Shown one piece after another: positions 8,879-17,519 of a stretch of 64,000 nt of DNA. The notes under the pieces were generated by a model. The model was not told the DNA's origin, did not search any database, and saw only the letters and a program-made list of their open reading frames with translations. Each line of letters opens with the position of its first letter. The first letter of the stretch is position 1. This DNA is from Paracoccus sp. S-4012 (GTDB taxonomy: Bacteria > Pseudomonadota > Alphaproteobacteria > Rhodobacterales > Rhodobacteraceae). The translations under genes were made by a program, and so were the position numbers. The DNA is taken from NCBI RefSeq assembly GCF_009674885.1, contig NZ_WKKA01000014.1, positions 17,930 through 81,929 of the forward strand. The letters run 5' to 3'.

Positions 8879-10366
8879 TCAGGGCGCCGTGTGATCCGAG
8901 AGCGTGGTCGGCCCCTCGGGGTCGAAGCCGCCATTGGCGATCTGGTCTGAGGGCGGGATCGGGTAGTCGCCCGAGAAGCAGGCATCGCAATACTGCGGGC
9001 AAGCCCCGTCACGGCCCTGCGCCTCGCCCACGGCGCGATAGAGGCCGTCGAGCGAGATGAACGAGAGGCTGTCCACGCCGATCCAGTCGCGCATCTCCTC
9101 GGGCGACATCTGCGCCGCCAGCAGCTTGTCGCGATGAGGGGTATCGACGCCGTAGAAGCACGGCCATGCGGTCGGCGGGCTGGCGATGCGGAAGTGGACC
9201 TCCGCCGCGCCCGCGGCGATGATCATGTCCTTGATCTTGCGCGAGGTCGTCCCGCGCACCACCGAATCGTCCACCAGCACCACGCGCTTGCCCTTCACGA
9301 GCGCCCGGTTGACGTTCAGCTTCAGCCGCACGCCCATGTCGCGGATCTGCTCGGTCGGCTCGATGAAGGTGCGGCCCATGTACTGGTTGCGGATGATCCC
9401 CATGGCATAGGGGATGCCGCTCTCCTGGCTGTAGCCGATCGCGGCGGGCGTGCCGGAATCGGGCACCGGGCAGACCATGTCGGCCTCGACCGGAGCCTCG
9501 CGGGCCAGTTCGACGCCGATCTGGCGCCGGGTCTCGTAGACCGAGCGGCCGCCGATGATCGAATCGGGGCGCGAGAAATAGACATGCTCGAAGATGCAGA
9601 AACGGCTCTGCGCGGGCGCGAAGGGGCGGACGCTGGCGACCTCGCCGCCCGAGATCACCACCATCTCGCCCGGCTCGATCTCGCGCAGGAACTCGGCCCC
9701 GATGATGTCGAGGGCGCAGGTCTCGGAGGCGAGCACATGCGCGCCATCATGGAGCGTGCCGAGGACCAGGGGACGCACGCCCAGCGGGTCGCGCACACCG
9801 ATCAGCTTGGTGCGGGTCATGGCGATGACACTGAAGGCGCCCTCGACGCGGCGCAGGGCGTCCTTCATCCGCTCGGGAATCGAAGTCTGGATCGACCGCG
9901 CCATCAGGTGGATGATGCATTCGGTGTCCGAACCGGAGGCGAAGATCGAGCCGCGCTCGATCAGTTCGCGGCGCAGCGCGGCGGCGTTGGTGATGTTGCC
10001 GTTATGCGCGATCGCGCAACCGCCCATCGCCAGCTCGCCGAAGAAGGGCTGCACGTCGCGGATCACCGGGGCCTTGGAGCCCGCGGTCGAATAGCGGACA
10101 TGGCCGATGGCGAGCGCGCCGGGCAGCGTCTCCATCAGCGAGGCCTTGGTGAAGTTGTCGCGGACATAGCCGAAGCGATGCGCGCCGTTGAAGCCGCGCT
10201 CGGGGTCATAGGCGACGATGCCGCCGGCCTCCTGGCCGCGATGCTGCAGGGCGTGGAGGCCGAGGGCCACGAAGTTCGCGGCTTCGGGGACGCCGATGAC
10301 GCCAAAGACCCCGCACTCCTCGTGCAGGCTGTCGTGATCGAGGGGCTGGGAAGGGAACGGCTGCAT
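8879..10366 (-). CDS. purF: Amidophosphoribosyltransferase
   Basis: 495 residues. First committed step of purine synthesis: PRPP plus glutamine to phosphoribosylamine. The start at 10366 places the N-terminal nucleophile Cys at position 18 (EECGVFGV), so a 17-residue propeptide must be removed, as in the Bacillus-type enzyme. The glutaminase domain shows HALQHRGQEAGGI and GHVRYSTAG; the PRTase loop is VVLVDDSVVRGTTSRKI. Cysteines including YCDACFSGDYP near the C-terminus suggest the iron-sulfur-containing class rather than the E. coli type (inference from position). It lies 76 bases downstream of cvpA on the same strand, in the common cvpA-purF arrangement. Confidence 0.97.
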   Translation of the reverse strand: MQPFPSQPLDHDSLHEECGVFGVIGVPEAANFVALGLHALQHRGQEAGGIVAYDPERGFNGAHRFGYVRDNFTKASLMETLPGALAIGHVRYSTAGSKAPVIRDVQPFFGELAMGGCAIAHNGNITNAAALRRELIERGSIFASGSDTECIIHLMARSIQTSIPERMKDALRRVEGAFSVIAMTRTKLIGVRDPLGVRPLVLGTLHDGAHVLASETCALDIIGAEFLREIEPGEMVVISGGEVASVRPFAPAQSRFCIFEHVYFSRPDSIIGGRSVYETRRQIGVELAREAPVEADMVCPVPDSGTPAAIGYSQESGIPYAMGIIRNQYMGRTFIEPTEQIRDMGVRLKLNVNRALVKGKRVVLVDDSVVRGTTSRKIKDMIIAAGAAEVHFRIASPPTAWPCFYGVDTPHRDKLLAAQMSPEEMRDWIGVDSLSFISLDGLYRAVGEAQGRDGACPQYCDACFSGDYPIPPSDQIANGGFDPEGPTTLSDHTAP

Positions 10367-10442
10367 TGGCGGCGACTCCGGCCGAGCGGGCAAGGCGCGT
10401 ATGTAGGGGCGCCGGGCGCGGAAGTCACTCCCCCACGCGGGA

Positions 10443-11093
10443 TCAATTCGTGGCGGGGGCCGGTGCGGGGGCGTCGGGCGTGGTCGCCGCCGGCGCGGTC
10501 GTCGCGGCCGGCGGCGGCGCGGTGTCGAGCGTGCCGCCCGCGGGGCCACAGCTGCGGACCAGCTCCTCGTAGCGCGCCACGGCCCAGCCGGGCGCGTCCT
10601 GCGGGATCTGCTCGTTCATCTGGGTGCGCAGGCGCGAGAAGACCTCGGCCGAGCGCGAGTTCTCGACCACCGCGATGCCGGCATTCGCGGCCACGCGGTC
10701 ATAGACGATGAACGCGACGGCGACGAGGAGGATGCCGCGGGCCACGCCGAACAGGAACCCCATGCCCTGATCGACGCCGCCGAGCGCGCTGCGCTGCACC
10801 ACTGACGAGAAGAGTGGCGTGATGATCGAGAAGACCACGAGGGCGATGGCGAAGACCACGGCGAAGCCGGCGATGATGCCAAGCTCGCAGCTGTCGCCGA
10901 GGAACTGGTTGAGGACCGGCACCTGCGCGATCATCGGCCTCACGGCGCCCGCGAAGAGGAAGGCGATGATCGCGGCGGCGATCCATCCGGTGATCGCCAT
11001 GGCCTCGCGCGCGAAGCCGCGGGAATAGGCGAGGATCGCCGACAGGATGATGACCGCGGCCACGATGCCGTCGATGAGCGTGAAGCCGTCCAT
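10443..11093 (-). CDS. cvpA: CvpA family inner-membrane protein
   Basis: 216 residues. Four hydrophobic segments lie in the first 135 residues, starting MDGFTLIDGIVAAVIILSAI and including the conserved AYSRGFAREA loop and GGVDQGMGFLFGVARGI, typical of CvpA (colicin V production/purine-linked membrane protein). The C-terminal 40 residues are Pro/Ala/Thr-rich and probably disordered. Its molecular role is not settled. It follows radA by 33 bases and precedes purF, so radA-cvpA-purF is probably one transcription unit. Confidence 0.9.
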   Translation of the reverse strand: MDGFTLIDGIVAAVIILSAILAYSRGFAREAMAITGWIAAAIIAFLFAGAVRPMIAQVPVLNQFLGDSCELGIIAGFAVVFAIALVVFSIITPLFSSVVQRSALGGVDQGMGFLFGVARGILLVAVAFIVYDRVAANAGIAVVENSRSAEVFSRLRTQMNEQIPQDAPGWAVARYEELVRSCGPAGGTLDTAPPPAATTAPAATTPDAPAPAPATN

Positions 11094-11126
11094 ACTCGCC
11101 TTCCTGAGCCTCTGTCCTCACCGGGC

Positions 11127-12494
11127 TCAGCCGGCGCCGAATGTCTCGCCCACGAAGCGGGTCAGATCCGCGTGGCGGGCGAGGGCCATGCCCTCCGCCG
11201 CCTCGACCTTCTGCGCCTCCGGCACGATCGCCCGCGAGAAACCAAGTTTCCGCGCCTCTTTCAACCTGTTTTCCGCCTGCGCTACTGGACGGAGCGCGCC
11301 CGAGAGGCTGACCTCGCCGAAACAGACGGCCTCCGGGGGCAATGCCACGTCCTCGCGGGCGCTGAGGAGGGCGGCGGCAATGGCGAGGTCGGCGGCAGGT
11401 TCGGTCACGCGCATGCCGCCCGCGACGTTGAGGAACACGTCCAGGCCCGCGAAGGGGATGGCGCAGCGCGCCTCGAGAACCGCGAGGATGGTCGAGACGC
11501 GGCCGGCGTCGAGGCCGACGACCGTGCGGCGCGGGCTGGCCAGGGTGGAGGGCGCGACGAGGGCCTGCACCTCGGTCAGCAGGGGCCGGGTGCCCTCGAT
11601 GCCCGCAAAGACCGCCGCGCCCGCGACAGCCTCGCCGCGCTCGGAGAGAAACAGCGCCGAGGGGTTGGGGACTTCGGCGAGGCCGCCGCCGGTCATCTCG
11701 AAGACACCGATCTCGCCCGCCGGGCCGAAGCGGTTCTTGACGCTGCGGAGGATGCGGAACTGGTGGCCGCGCTCGCCCTCAAAGTAGATCACGGTGTCGA
11801 CCATGTGCTCGACCACCCGCGGGCCGGCGATCTGGCCCTCCTTGGTGACATGGCCCACGAGAATGACGGCGACCCCGCGCGACTTGGCGAAGGTCACAAG
11901 CTCGTGCGCGGCGGCGCGGACCTGTCCGACCGAGCCCGGCGCGGCGTCGACGGTGTCAGCCCAGAGGGTCTGAATCGAATCGATCACCGCGACTTCGGGG
12001 CGCTCGGCGTCGAGCGTGGTGAGGATATCGCGCAGCGCGGTCTCGGCCCCGAGCCGCACCGGGGCGTCGGAGAGGCCGAGGCGCGCGGCGCGCATCCGCA
12101 CCTGCGCCGTTGCCTCCTCGCCGGAGATATAGATCGCGGGCGCCCCGTTGCGCGCGAGGGCGGCCGTGGCCTGCAAGAGCAGCGTGGACTTGCCGATCCC
12201 CGGATCGCCACCCACGAGGATCGCCGAGCCGGGGACGAGCCCGCCGCCCAGCACCCGGTCGAACTCCTCGATTCCCGAGGCCCGGCGCGGCGGCGCGGGC
12301 TCGCTGCCCGCCAGCGGATGCAGCGGCACCGCCCGCCCCTTGGCGGCCCCGAGCGCCCGCCCCGGCCCGGCCGACAGCGGCGCCTCCTCGACGACGCTGT
12401 TCCACGCGCCGCAGGAATCGCAGCGCCCGGCCCACTTGCGATGGGCGGCGCCGCAGGCGGTGCAGGTGAAGGCGGGGGCAGGGGCGCGGGCCAT
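11127..12494 (-). CDS. radA: DNA repair protein RadA (Sms)
   Basis: 455 residues. RecA-like ATPase that drives branch migration during recombinational repair. Parts in order: N-terminal zinc finger (CTACGAAHRKWAGRCDSCGAWN region with four Cys), RecA core with Walker A GDPGIGKSTLL, Walker B-like VAVIDSIQTLW, the family-specific RILRSVKNRFGPAGEIG (KNRFG motif), and a Lon-like C-terminal domain. The start MARAPAPAFTC places the zinc finger at the usual distance; an ATG three codons upstream is possible. It begins five bases after the parE stop. Confidence 0.96.
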   Translation of the reverse strand: MARAPAPAFTCTACGAAHRKWAGRCDSCGAWNSVVEEAPLSAGPGRALGAAKGRAVPLHPLAGSEPAPPRRASGIEEFDRVLGGGLVPGSAILVGGDPGIGKSTLLLQATAALARNGAPAIYISGEEATAQVRMRAARLGLSDAPVRLGAETALRDILTTLDAERPEVAVIDSIQTLWADTVDAAPGSVGQVRAAAHELVTFAKSRGVAVILVGHVTKEGQIAGPRVVEHMVDTVIYFEGERGHQFRILRSVKNRFGPAGEIGVFEMTGGGLAEVPNPSALFLSERGEAVAGAAVFAGIEGTRPLLTEVQALVAPSTLASPRRTVVGLDAGRVSTILAVLEARCAIPFAGLDVFLNVAGGMRVTEPAADLAIAAALLSAREDVALPPEAVCFGEVSLSGALRPVAQAENRLKEARKLGFSRAIVPEAQKVEAAEGMALARHADLTRFVGETFGAG

Positions 12495-12499
12495 GGCGG

Positions 12500-12799
12500 T
12501 CAGGTGTGGCCCAAGTGGCGGGCGGCGTCCATGCTGTGATGGAGGCACCGCAGAACGAGGACGCTGTCGCCGTCCACACGATAGAAGATGAGGTGGCTCT
12601 CGTGGACCAGCCGGCGCAAGCCGGCGCCCAGTTCGTCGTGGCTGCGTTCGATCAGAGGGTTGTCGCCGATACGACGAAGGGCGCTTTCCAGATCGCGCGC
12701 ATACCGCTTCGCCTGCGTCGGTCCCCAAGTCGTTAGCCCCGTCCAGAAGATGTCGTCGAGATCGGCGAGGGCGGTCCCGGTCAGGACCACCTCAGCCAT
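12500..12799 (-). CDS. parE: ParE/RelE-superfamily toxin
   Basis: 99 residues. Probable toxin of a type II toxin-antitoxin pair; ParE members typically poison DNA gyrase (family knowledge, not tested here). Family traits: TALADLDDIFWTGLTTWGP N-terminal helix, the middle YARDLESALRRIGDNPLIER, the conserved RRLVHESHLIFYRV strand and a short basic/His-rich end. The start overlaps the parD 3' end by eight bases, the usual antitoxin-first order with coupled translation. Confidence 0.88.
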   Translation of the reverse strand: MAEVVLTGTALADLDDIFWTGLTTWGPTQAKRYARDLESALRRIGDNPLIERSHDELGAGLRRLVHESHLIFYRVDGDSVLVLRCLHHSMDAARHLGHT

Positions 12800-13043
12800 G
12801 TCGCGCGTTCCAGCGCTCCATGCCCCTGGCGATCACGTCATCCATGTCGAGCGGGCCCGCGATCCCGCTCTCCTCGCCCTCGCGGATCAGGGTGCGCAGC
12901 CGCTCCAGCCGCTGCTCGTCCTCTTCGAGCCGACGCAGGCCCGCGCGAACCACCTCGCTGGCGGAGGCGTAGCGTCCCTCGGCGACGAGGCCGGCGATGA
13001 AACTTTCCCAATGAGCGCCGAGCGACACGCTGGTGTTGGCCAT
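12792..13043 (-). CDS. parD: ParD-family antitoxin
   Basis: 83 residues from the ATG at 13043, which has GGAGG a few bases upstream; the longer open frame to 13139 is not supported. The N-terminus MANTSVSLGAHWESFIAGLV and RYASASEVVRAGLRRLEEDE are typical of the ribbon-helix-helix DNA-binding domain of ParD; the acidic C-terminus should wrap the toxin. It most likely binds and represses its own promoter in the 116 bases shared with the divergent polA. Confidence 0.88.
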   Translation of the reverse strand: MANTSVSLGAHWESFIAGLVAEGRYASASEVVRAGLRRLEEDEQRLERLRTLIREGEESGIAGPLDMDDVIARGMERWNARHG

Positions 13044-13159
13044 CAGTTTCCTCCGCGTGGTATTTCTTGGTATATGCGTGCGGGAGGACAGCCTGCAAGC
13101 CTTCCGCCTCGCACCGCGGCATGCCAGAACCGCACTCATCCATCTGAGCGGAGGCGATC

Positions 13160-15970
13160 ATGACATTCGGCAAGGGCAGCCACCTGCATCTGATCGACGG
13201 ATCGGCCTTCATCTTCCGCGCCTATCACGCGCTGCCGCCGCTCACGCGCAAGACGGACGGGCTGCCGGTGGGGGCGGTGGCGGGCTTCTGCAACATGCTG
13301 TGGAAGTATCTGGAGGAAGCCAGGGGCGACGAAGCGCCGACCCATGCGGCGGTGGTGTTCGACCATTCGGCGCGCACCTTCCGCAATGAGATATACAAGG
13401 ACTACAAGGCCAACCGGCCCGATCCTCCGGAGGACCTGAGGCCGCAGTTCCCGCTCACGCGTGAGGCCACGCGGGCCTTCAACGTTGCCTGCCTGGAGGT
13501 CGAGGATTTCGAGGCCGACGACATCATCGCGGCGCTCGCCTGTCAGGCGCGGAATGCGGGCGGGCGGGTCACGATCGTCAGTTCGGACAAGGACCTGATG
13601 CAGCTCGTCGGTGACGGGGTCGAGATGCTCGACCCGATGAAGGACAAGCGCATCGGCCGCGAGGAGGTGCGCGAGAAGTTCGGGGTCTATCCCGAGAAGG
13701 TGACGGATGTGCAGGCGCTTGCCGGCGACAGCATCGACAATGTGCCCGGCGCACCGGGAATCGGCATCAAGACCGCCGCGCAACTTATTGAGGAGTATGG
13801 CGATCTCGAGACGCTTTTGGCCCGCGCCGGGGAGATCAAGCAGCCCAAGCGCCGCCAGACGCTGATCGACCATGCCGAGAACATCCGCGTCTCCAAGCGG
13901 CTTGTGACGCTCGACTGCGACAGCGCGCCCGTGGACATGACGCTGGAGAGTCTCGAGTTGCGCGAGCCCGATCCGGCAAAGCTGCTCGACTTCCTTGCCG
14001 AGATGCAGTTCCGCACCCTCGCCAACCGGGTCGCGCAGCGCTTCGACGCCGCGCCGCCCAAGATCGAGGAGCCGCTGCCCGCGCCCGCCGCGGGCGCGAC
14101 CGCCGCCACCCCGGCGCCGGAGCTGCCGCCGATCGACCCGGCGGGTTACGTCACCATCCGCGACACCGAGGCGCTCGCGCCCTGGCTCGCGGCAATCGCG
14201 CAGCAGGGCGAGGTGGCGATCGACCTTCAGCTCGACCGGCTGGACGAGTTGCAGGCGGAGCTCATCGGCATCGCCCTTTCGCCCGGCGTTGGCCTCGGCG
14301 CCTATATCCCGCTCGGCCACAATGGCGGGGGCGACGGCCTCTTCGGCGCGGCGGCGGAGGGGCAGATGGCCCGCGCGGCGGCCCTCGCGGCGCTCAGGCC
14401 GATGCTGGAGGATGCCGCAGTCCTGAAGCTCGGGCACGACATCAAGCGCGACGCCAAGTTCCTCGCCCGCGAGGGCATCCGCCTGGCGCCCGCGGGCGAC
14501 GTGATGCTGCTCTCCTACGCCCTCGCCGGGGGCGCGCATGGGCATGGGCTGGACGAACTGGCCGGGCTGCACCTGAACCACACGCGCGCACCGCTGAAGG
14601 ACCTGCTCGGCAGCGGCAAGTCCGCCGTCACCTTCGCCGCGCTCGCCCCCGAGACCGCCGCCCGTCCTGCCGCCGAGGAAGCCGAGATCGTCTGGCGCCT
14701 CTGGCAGCGGCTGCGGCCGCAACTCCCCGCCTCGCGCGTCACCACCGTCTACGAGACGCTGGAGCGCCCGCTGATCCCGGTCCTCGCCCAGATGGAGTCG
14801 CGGGGCATCACCATCGAGCCGCAGCAGCTCTCGCGCATGTCGGGCGAGTTCGGCCAGAAGCTCGCGGGGATCGAGGACGAGATCTACGGCATCGCGGGCG
14901 AGCGCTTCAACATCGGCTCGCCGAAGCAGCTGGGCGAGATCCTGTTCGGCAAGCTCGGCTTCGCGCAGGGGCGCAAGGCGGGGAAGTCGGGCGCGCTCTC
15001 GACCGCCGTGGACGTGCTCGAGGACCTCGCGGCCGAGGGGCACGTGCTGCCGGGGCGCGTGCTCGACTGGCGCGCGGTCAGCAAGCTGAAGGCGACCTAT
15101 ACCGACGCCCTCCAGACTTATGTGAACCCGGACACCGGGCGCGTGCATACCAGCTACGCCATCGCCGGGGCCTCGACCGGGCGCCTCGCCTCGACCGAGC
15201 CGAACCTGCAGAACATTCCCATCCGCACCGAGGAGGGGCGGCGCATCCGCGAGGCCTTCGTCGCGCCGGAGGGGCGGCGGATCGTCAGCCTCGACTACAG
15301 CCAGATCGAGCTGCGCATCCTCGCCCATGTGGCCGATATCCCGGCGCTGAAGCAGGCCTTCCGCGAGGGCATCGACATCCACGCGATGACCGCGAGCCAG
15401 ATGTTCGGCGTGCCGGTCGAGCGCATGGACCCCGAGACCCGCAGGCGCGCAAAGGCGATCAACTTCGGCGTGATCTACGGCATCTCCAGCTTTGGCCTCG
15501 CCCGCAACCTCCGGATCCCGCGAGCCGAGGCGCAGGCCTTCATCGACACCTATTTCCAGCGGTTCCCCGAGATCCGCGACTACATGGAGCGCACGGTGGA
15601 GGAGGCGAAGCGGCAGGGCTTCGTCACCACGCTCTTCGGGCGGCGCATCTATGTCCCCGGCATTGAGAGCAAGGGACCGGCGCAGGCGGGGGCGCGGCGA
15701 CAGGCGATCAACGCGCCGATCCAGGGCGCCGCCGCCGACATTATCCGCCGCGCCATGATCCGCATGCCCGAGGCGATCGCGGGGTTGCCGGCCGAGATGC
15801 TGCTGCAGGTCCATGACGAGCTGGTGTTCGAGGCCGACGAGGCCGCGGTCGAGCCGCTGATCGAGCGGGCGCGGGCAGTCATGGCGGGGGCGGCCGAACC
15901 TGCGGTGAAGCTCTCGGTGCCGCTGGTGGTCGAGGGCGGGGCAGGACGGAGCTGGGCCGCGGCGCATTGA
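13160..15970 (+). CDS. polA: DNA polymerase I
   Basis: 936 residues with three domains: 5' nuclease (1-300; LIDGSAFIFRAYHALPP, VSSDKDLMQLV), 3'-5' exonuclease fold (about 330-520) and polymerase (540-936). The polymerase motifs are intact: A SLDYSQIELRILAH, B RRRAKAINFGVIYG, C QVHDELVFE. The proofreading site is not: the DxE motif is D355-L-Q357, the aspartate equivalent to E. coli D424 is kept (D431), but the YxxxD motif reads P503-A-A-E-E507, so Tyr and Asp are lost or replaced. The domain is full length, so this is substitution rather than truncation. Likely still fills gaps and removes primers but may lack proofreading (inference). Confidence 0.96.
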   Translation: MTFGKGSHLHLIDGSAFIFRAYHALPPLTRKTDGLPVGAVAGFCNMLWKYLEEARGDEAPTHAAVVFDHSARTFRNEIYKDYKANRPDPPEDLRPQFPLTREATRAFNVACLEVEDFEADDIIAALACQARNAGGRVTIVSSDKDLMQLVGDGVEMLDPMKDKRIGREEVREKFGVYPEKVTDVQALAGDSIDNVPGAPGIGIKTAAQLIEEYGDLETLLARAGEIKQPKRRQTLIDHAENIRVSKRLVTLDCDSAPVDMTLESLELREPDPAKLLDFLAEMQFRTLANRVAQRFDAAPPKIEEPLPAPAAGATAATPAPELPPIDPAGYVTIRDTEALAPWLAAIAQQGEVAIDLQLDRLDELQAELIGIALSPGVGLGAYIPLGHNGGGDGLFGAAAEGQMARAAALAALRPMLEDAAVLKLGHDIKRDAKFLAREGIRLAPAGDVMLLSYALAGGAHGHGLDELAGLHLNHTRAPLKDLLGSGKSAVTFAALAPETAARPAAEEAEIVWRLWQRLRPQLPASRVTTVYETLERPLIPVLAQMESRGITIEPQQLSRMSGEFGQKLAGIEDEIYGIAGERFNIGSPKQLGEILFGKLGFAQGRKAGKSGALSTAVDVLEDLAAEGHVLPGRVLDWRAVSKLKATYTDALQTYVNPDTGRVHTSYAIAGASTGRLASTEPNLQNIPIRTEEGRRIREAFVAPEGRRIVSLDYSQIELRILAHVADIPALKQAFREGIDIHAMTASQMFGVPVERMDPETRRRAKAINFGVIYGISSFGLARNLRIPRAEAQAFIDTYFQRFPEIRDYMERTVEEAKRQGFVTTLFGRRIYVPGIESKGPAQAGARRQAINAPIQGAAADIIRRAMIRMPEAIAGLPAEMLLQVHDELVFEADEAAVEPLIERARAVMAGAAEPAVKLSVPLVVEGGAGRSWAAAH

Positions 15971-16061
15971 CGCGCGGGATCACGCGCGCCCGGATGGCGC
16001 GCGTGCCGGGGCCAGAGCAAGCCCGCGAACGCGCCCTTAGCTGGCGCTGGCGTGCATCGGC

Positions 16062-16075
16062 TTGACTTGGGTCAA
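16062..16075 (+). promoter_or_regulatory. FNR/FnrL box upstream of hemN
   Basis: TTGACTTGGGTCAA is a perfect dyad of the FNR/CRP-superfamily type (TTGAN6TCAA). It lies 34 bases before the hemN start. FnrL regulation of oxygen-independent coproporphyrinogen oxidase is established in Rhodobacter; its placement here argues for low-oxygen control of this gene. Confidence 0.85.
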
Positions 16076-16109
16076 TGTGGGAAACCCCCGATGCGGCGTA
16101 GCTGACCGC

Positions 16110-17468
16110 ATGGAACATCTAGCGCAACTGACGCGCTTGGGCCTCTTCGATTCGCGGGTCCCGCGCTACACCAGCTATCCGCCCTCGACCCAGTTCAAGG
16201 CGGCCGCGACGCCGCCTGACACGGTGGAGGACTGGCTCGCCGCCATCCCGGCGGGCGATTCCGTCTCGCTCTACATCCACGTGCCCTTCTGCCGCAGGCT
16301 CTGCTGGTTCTGCGCCTGCCGAACGCAGGGCACGCAGAGCGACGACCCGGTGCGCGCCTATGCCGAGGTGCTGCTGACCGAGATCGCCATGCTGCGCGAC
16401 CGCCTCGCGCCCGGTGTCACATTGTCGCGGCTGCACTGGGGCGGCGGCACGCCGACGCTGATGCCGCCCGACATGATGCGCCGCGTGGCGGGGGCGGTGT
16501 TCGACGCCTTCCCGCTGGCGCCGGGGGCCGAGTTCTCGGTCGAGATCGACCCGAGCGAGATCGACGACGCTCGCATGGACGCGCTGGCCGAGGCCGGGCT
16601 GACCCGCGCCTCGATCGGGGTGCAGGATTTCGACCCCGAGATCCAGAAGGTCATCGGCCGCGAGCAGAGCTTCGAGCTGACCGCCCGCGCGGTGGAGATG
16701 ATCCGCGCCCGCGGCATCGAGAGCCTCAACGCCGACATCCTCTTCGGCCTGCCCCACCAGACGCCGGAGCGGATGGCCGCCTCGGTCCAGAAGCTGCTGG
16801 CGCTGTCGCCCGACCGCGTGGCCCTCTACGGCTACGCGCATGTGCCGTGGGTCGCCAAGCGGCAGGTGATGATCCCCGAGGACGCGCTGCCCGATTCGAC
16901 CGCGCGCCTGCGTCTGTTCGAGGTGGCCGAGCAACTGTTCCTCGCCGACGGCTACGACGCCATCGGCATCGACCACTTCGCCCGTCCCGGCGACGGTCTT
17001 GCCGCCGCGCAGAAGGCGGGCCTACTGCGTCGCAACTTCCAGGGCTACACCGACGACCAGGCCCGCACGCTGATCGGCGTCGGCGCGAGCTCCATCTCGC
17101 GCTACCCGCAGGGCTATGCCCAGAACGCCCCCGCGACCGGGGCCCATACGGCCGCGATCCGCGAGGGACGGCTCTCGGTCTCGCGCGGGCACCTGTTCTC
17201 GGCCGAGGACATCTGGCGTTCGCGCATGATCGAGGCACTGATGTGCGACTTCGAGATCCGGGCCGAGGAGTTCGTGCGCGACCACCACCTCTCGCCCGCG
17301 GCGCTGCACAACCTGTTCGCCCCGGTGAAGGCGCGCTTCGGCGACATGGTCGAGGCGGACGAGCGTGGCTTCCGCATCCCGCCGCACGGCCGCCCGCTGA
17401 CGCGCATGGTGGCGCATATGTTCGACGCCTACGAGATGGAGGCGCGCGGCCACTCGCCCGCCATGTGA
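16110..17468 (+). CDS. hemN: Oxygen-independent coproporphyrinogen III oxidase
   Basis: 452 residues. Radical-SAM enzyme that decarboxylates coproporphyrinogen III to protoporphyrinogen IX without oxygen. The start MEHLAQLTRLGLFDSRVPRY gives the usual RYTSYPP N-terminus. The iron-sulfur ligands are in CRRLCWFCACRTQ (C-x3-C-x2-C-x-C, as in HemN); HWGGGTPTLM binds SAM. The middle reads RASIGVQDFDPEIQKVIGR and YGYAHVPWVAKRQ, both HemN-specific. A perfect FNR box upstream suggests induction at low oxygen. Confidence 0.96.
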   Translation: MEHLAQLTRLGLFDSRVPRYTSYPPSTQFKAAATPPDTVEDWLAAIPAGDSVSLYIHVPFCRRLCWFCACRTQGTQSDDPVRAYAEVLLTEIAMLRDRLAPGVTLSRLHWGGGTPTLMPPDMMRRVAGAVFDAFPLAPGAEFSVEIDPSEIDDARMDALAEAGLTRASIGVQDFDPEIQKVIGREQSFELTARAVEMIRARGIESLNADILFGLPHQTPERMAASVQKLLALSPDRVALYGYAHVPWVAKRQVMIPEDALPDSTARLRLFEVAEQLFLADGYDAIGIDHFARPGDGLAAAQKAGLLRRNFQGYTDDQARTLIGVGASSISRYPQGYAQNAPATGAHTAAIREGRLSVSRGHLFSAEDIWRSRMIEALMCDFEIRAEEFVRDHHLSPAALHNLFAPVKARFGDMVEADERGFRIPPHGRPLTRMVAHMFDAYEMEARGHSPAM

Positions 17469-17519
17469 GACGCCGCGCCCGCCGTTGTCAGGCCGCGGCG
17501 CGCGGCCTATGACCGCAGG

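Noticed and set aside
13136..15967. 943-residue open frame antisense to polA
   Set aside because: It mirrors polA codons in high-GC DNA, is rich in Arg/Gly/His/Leu with no domain, and polA on the plus strand has all its family motifs.
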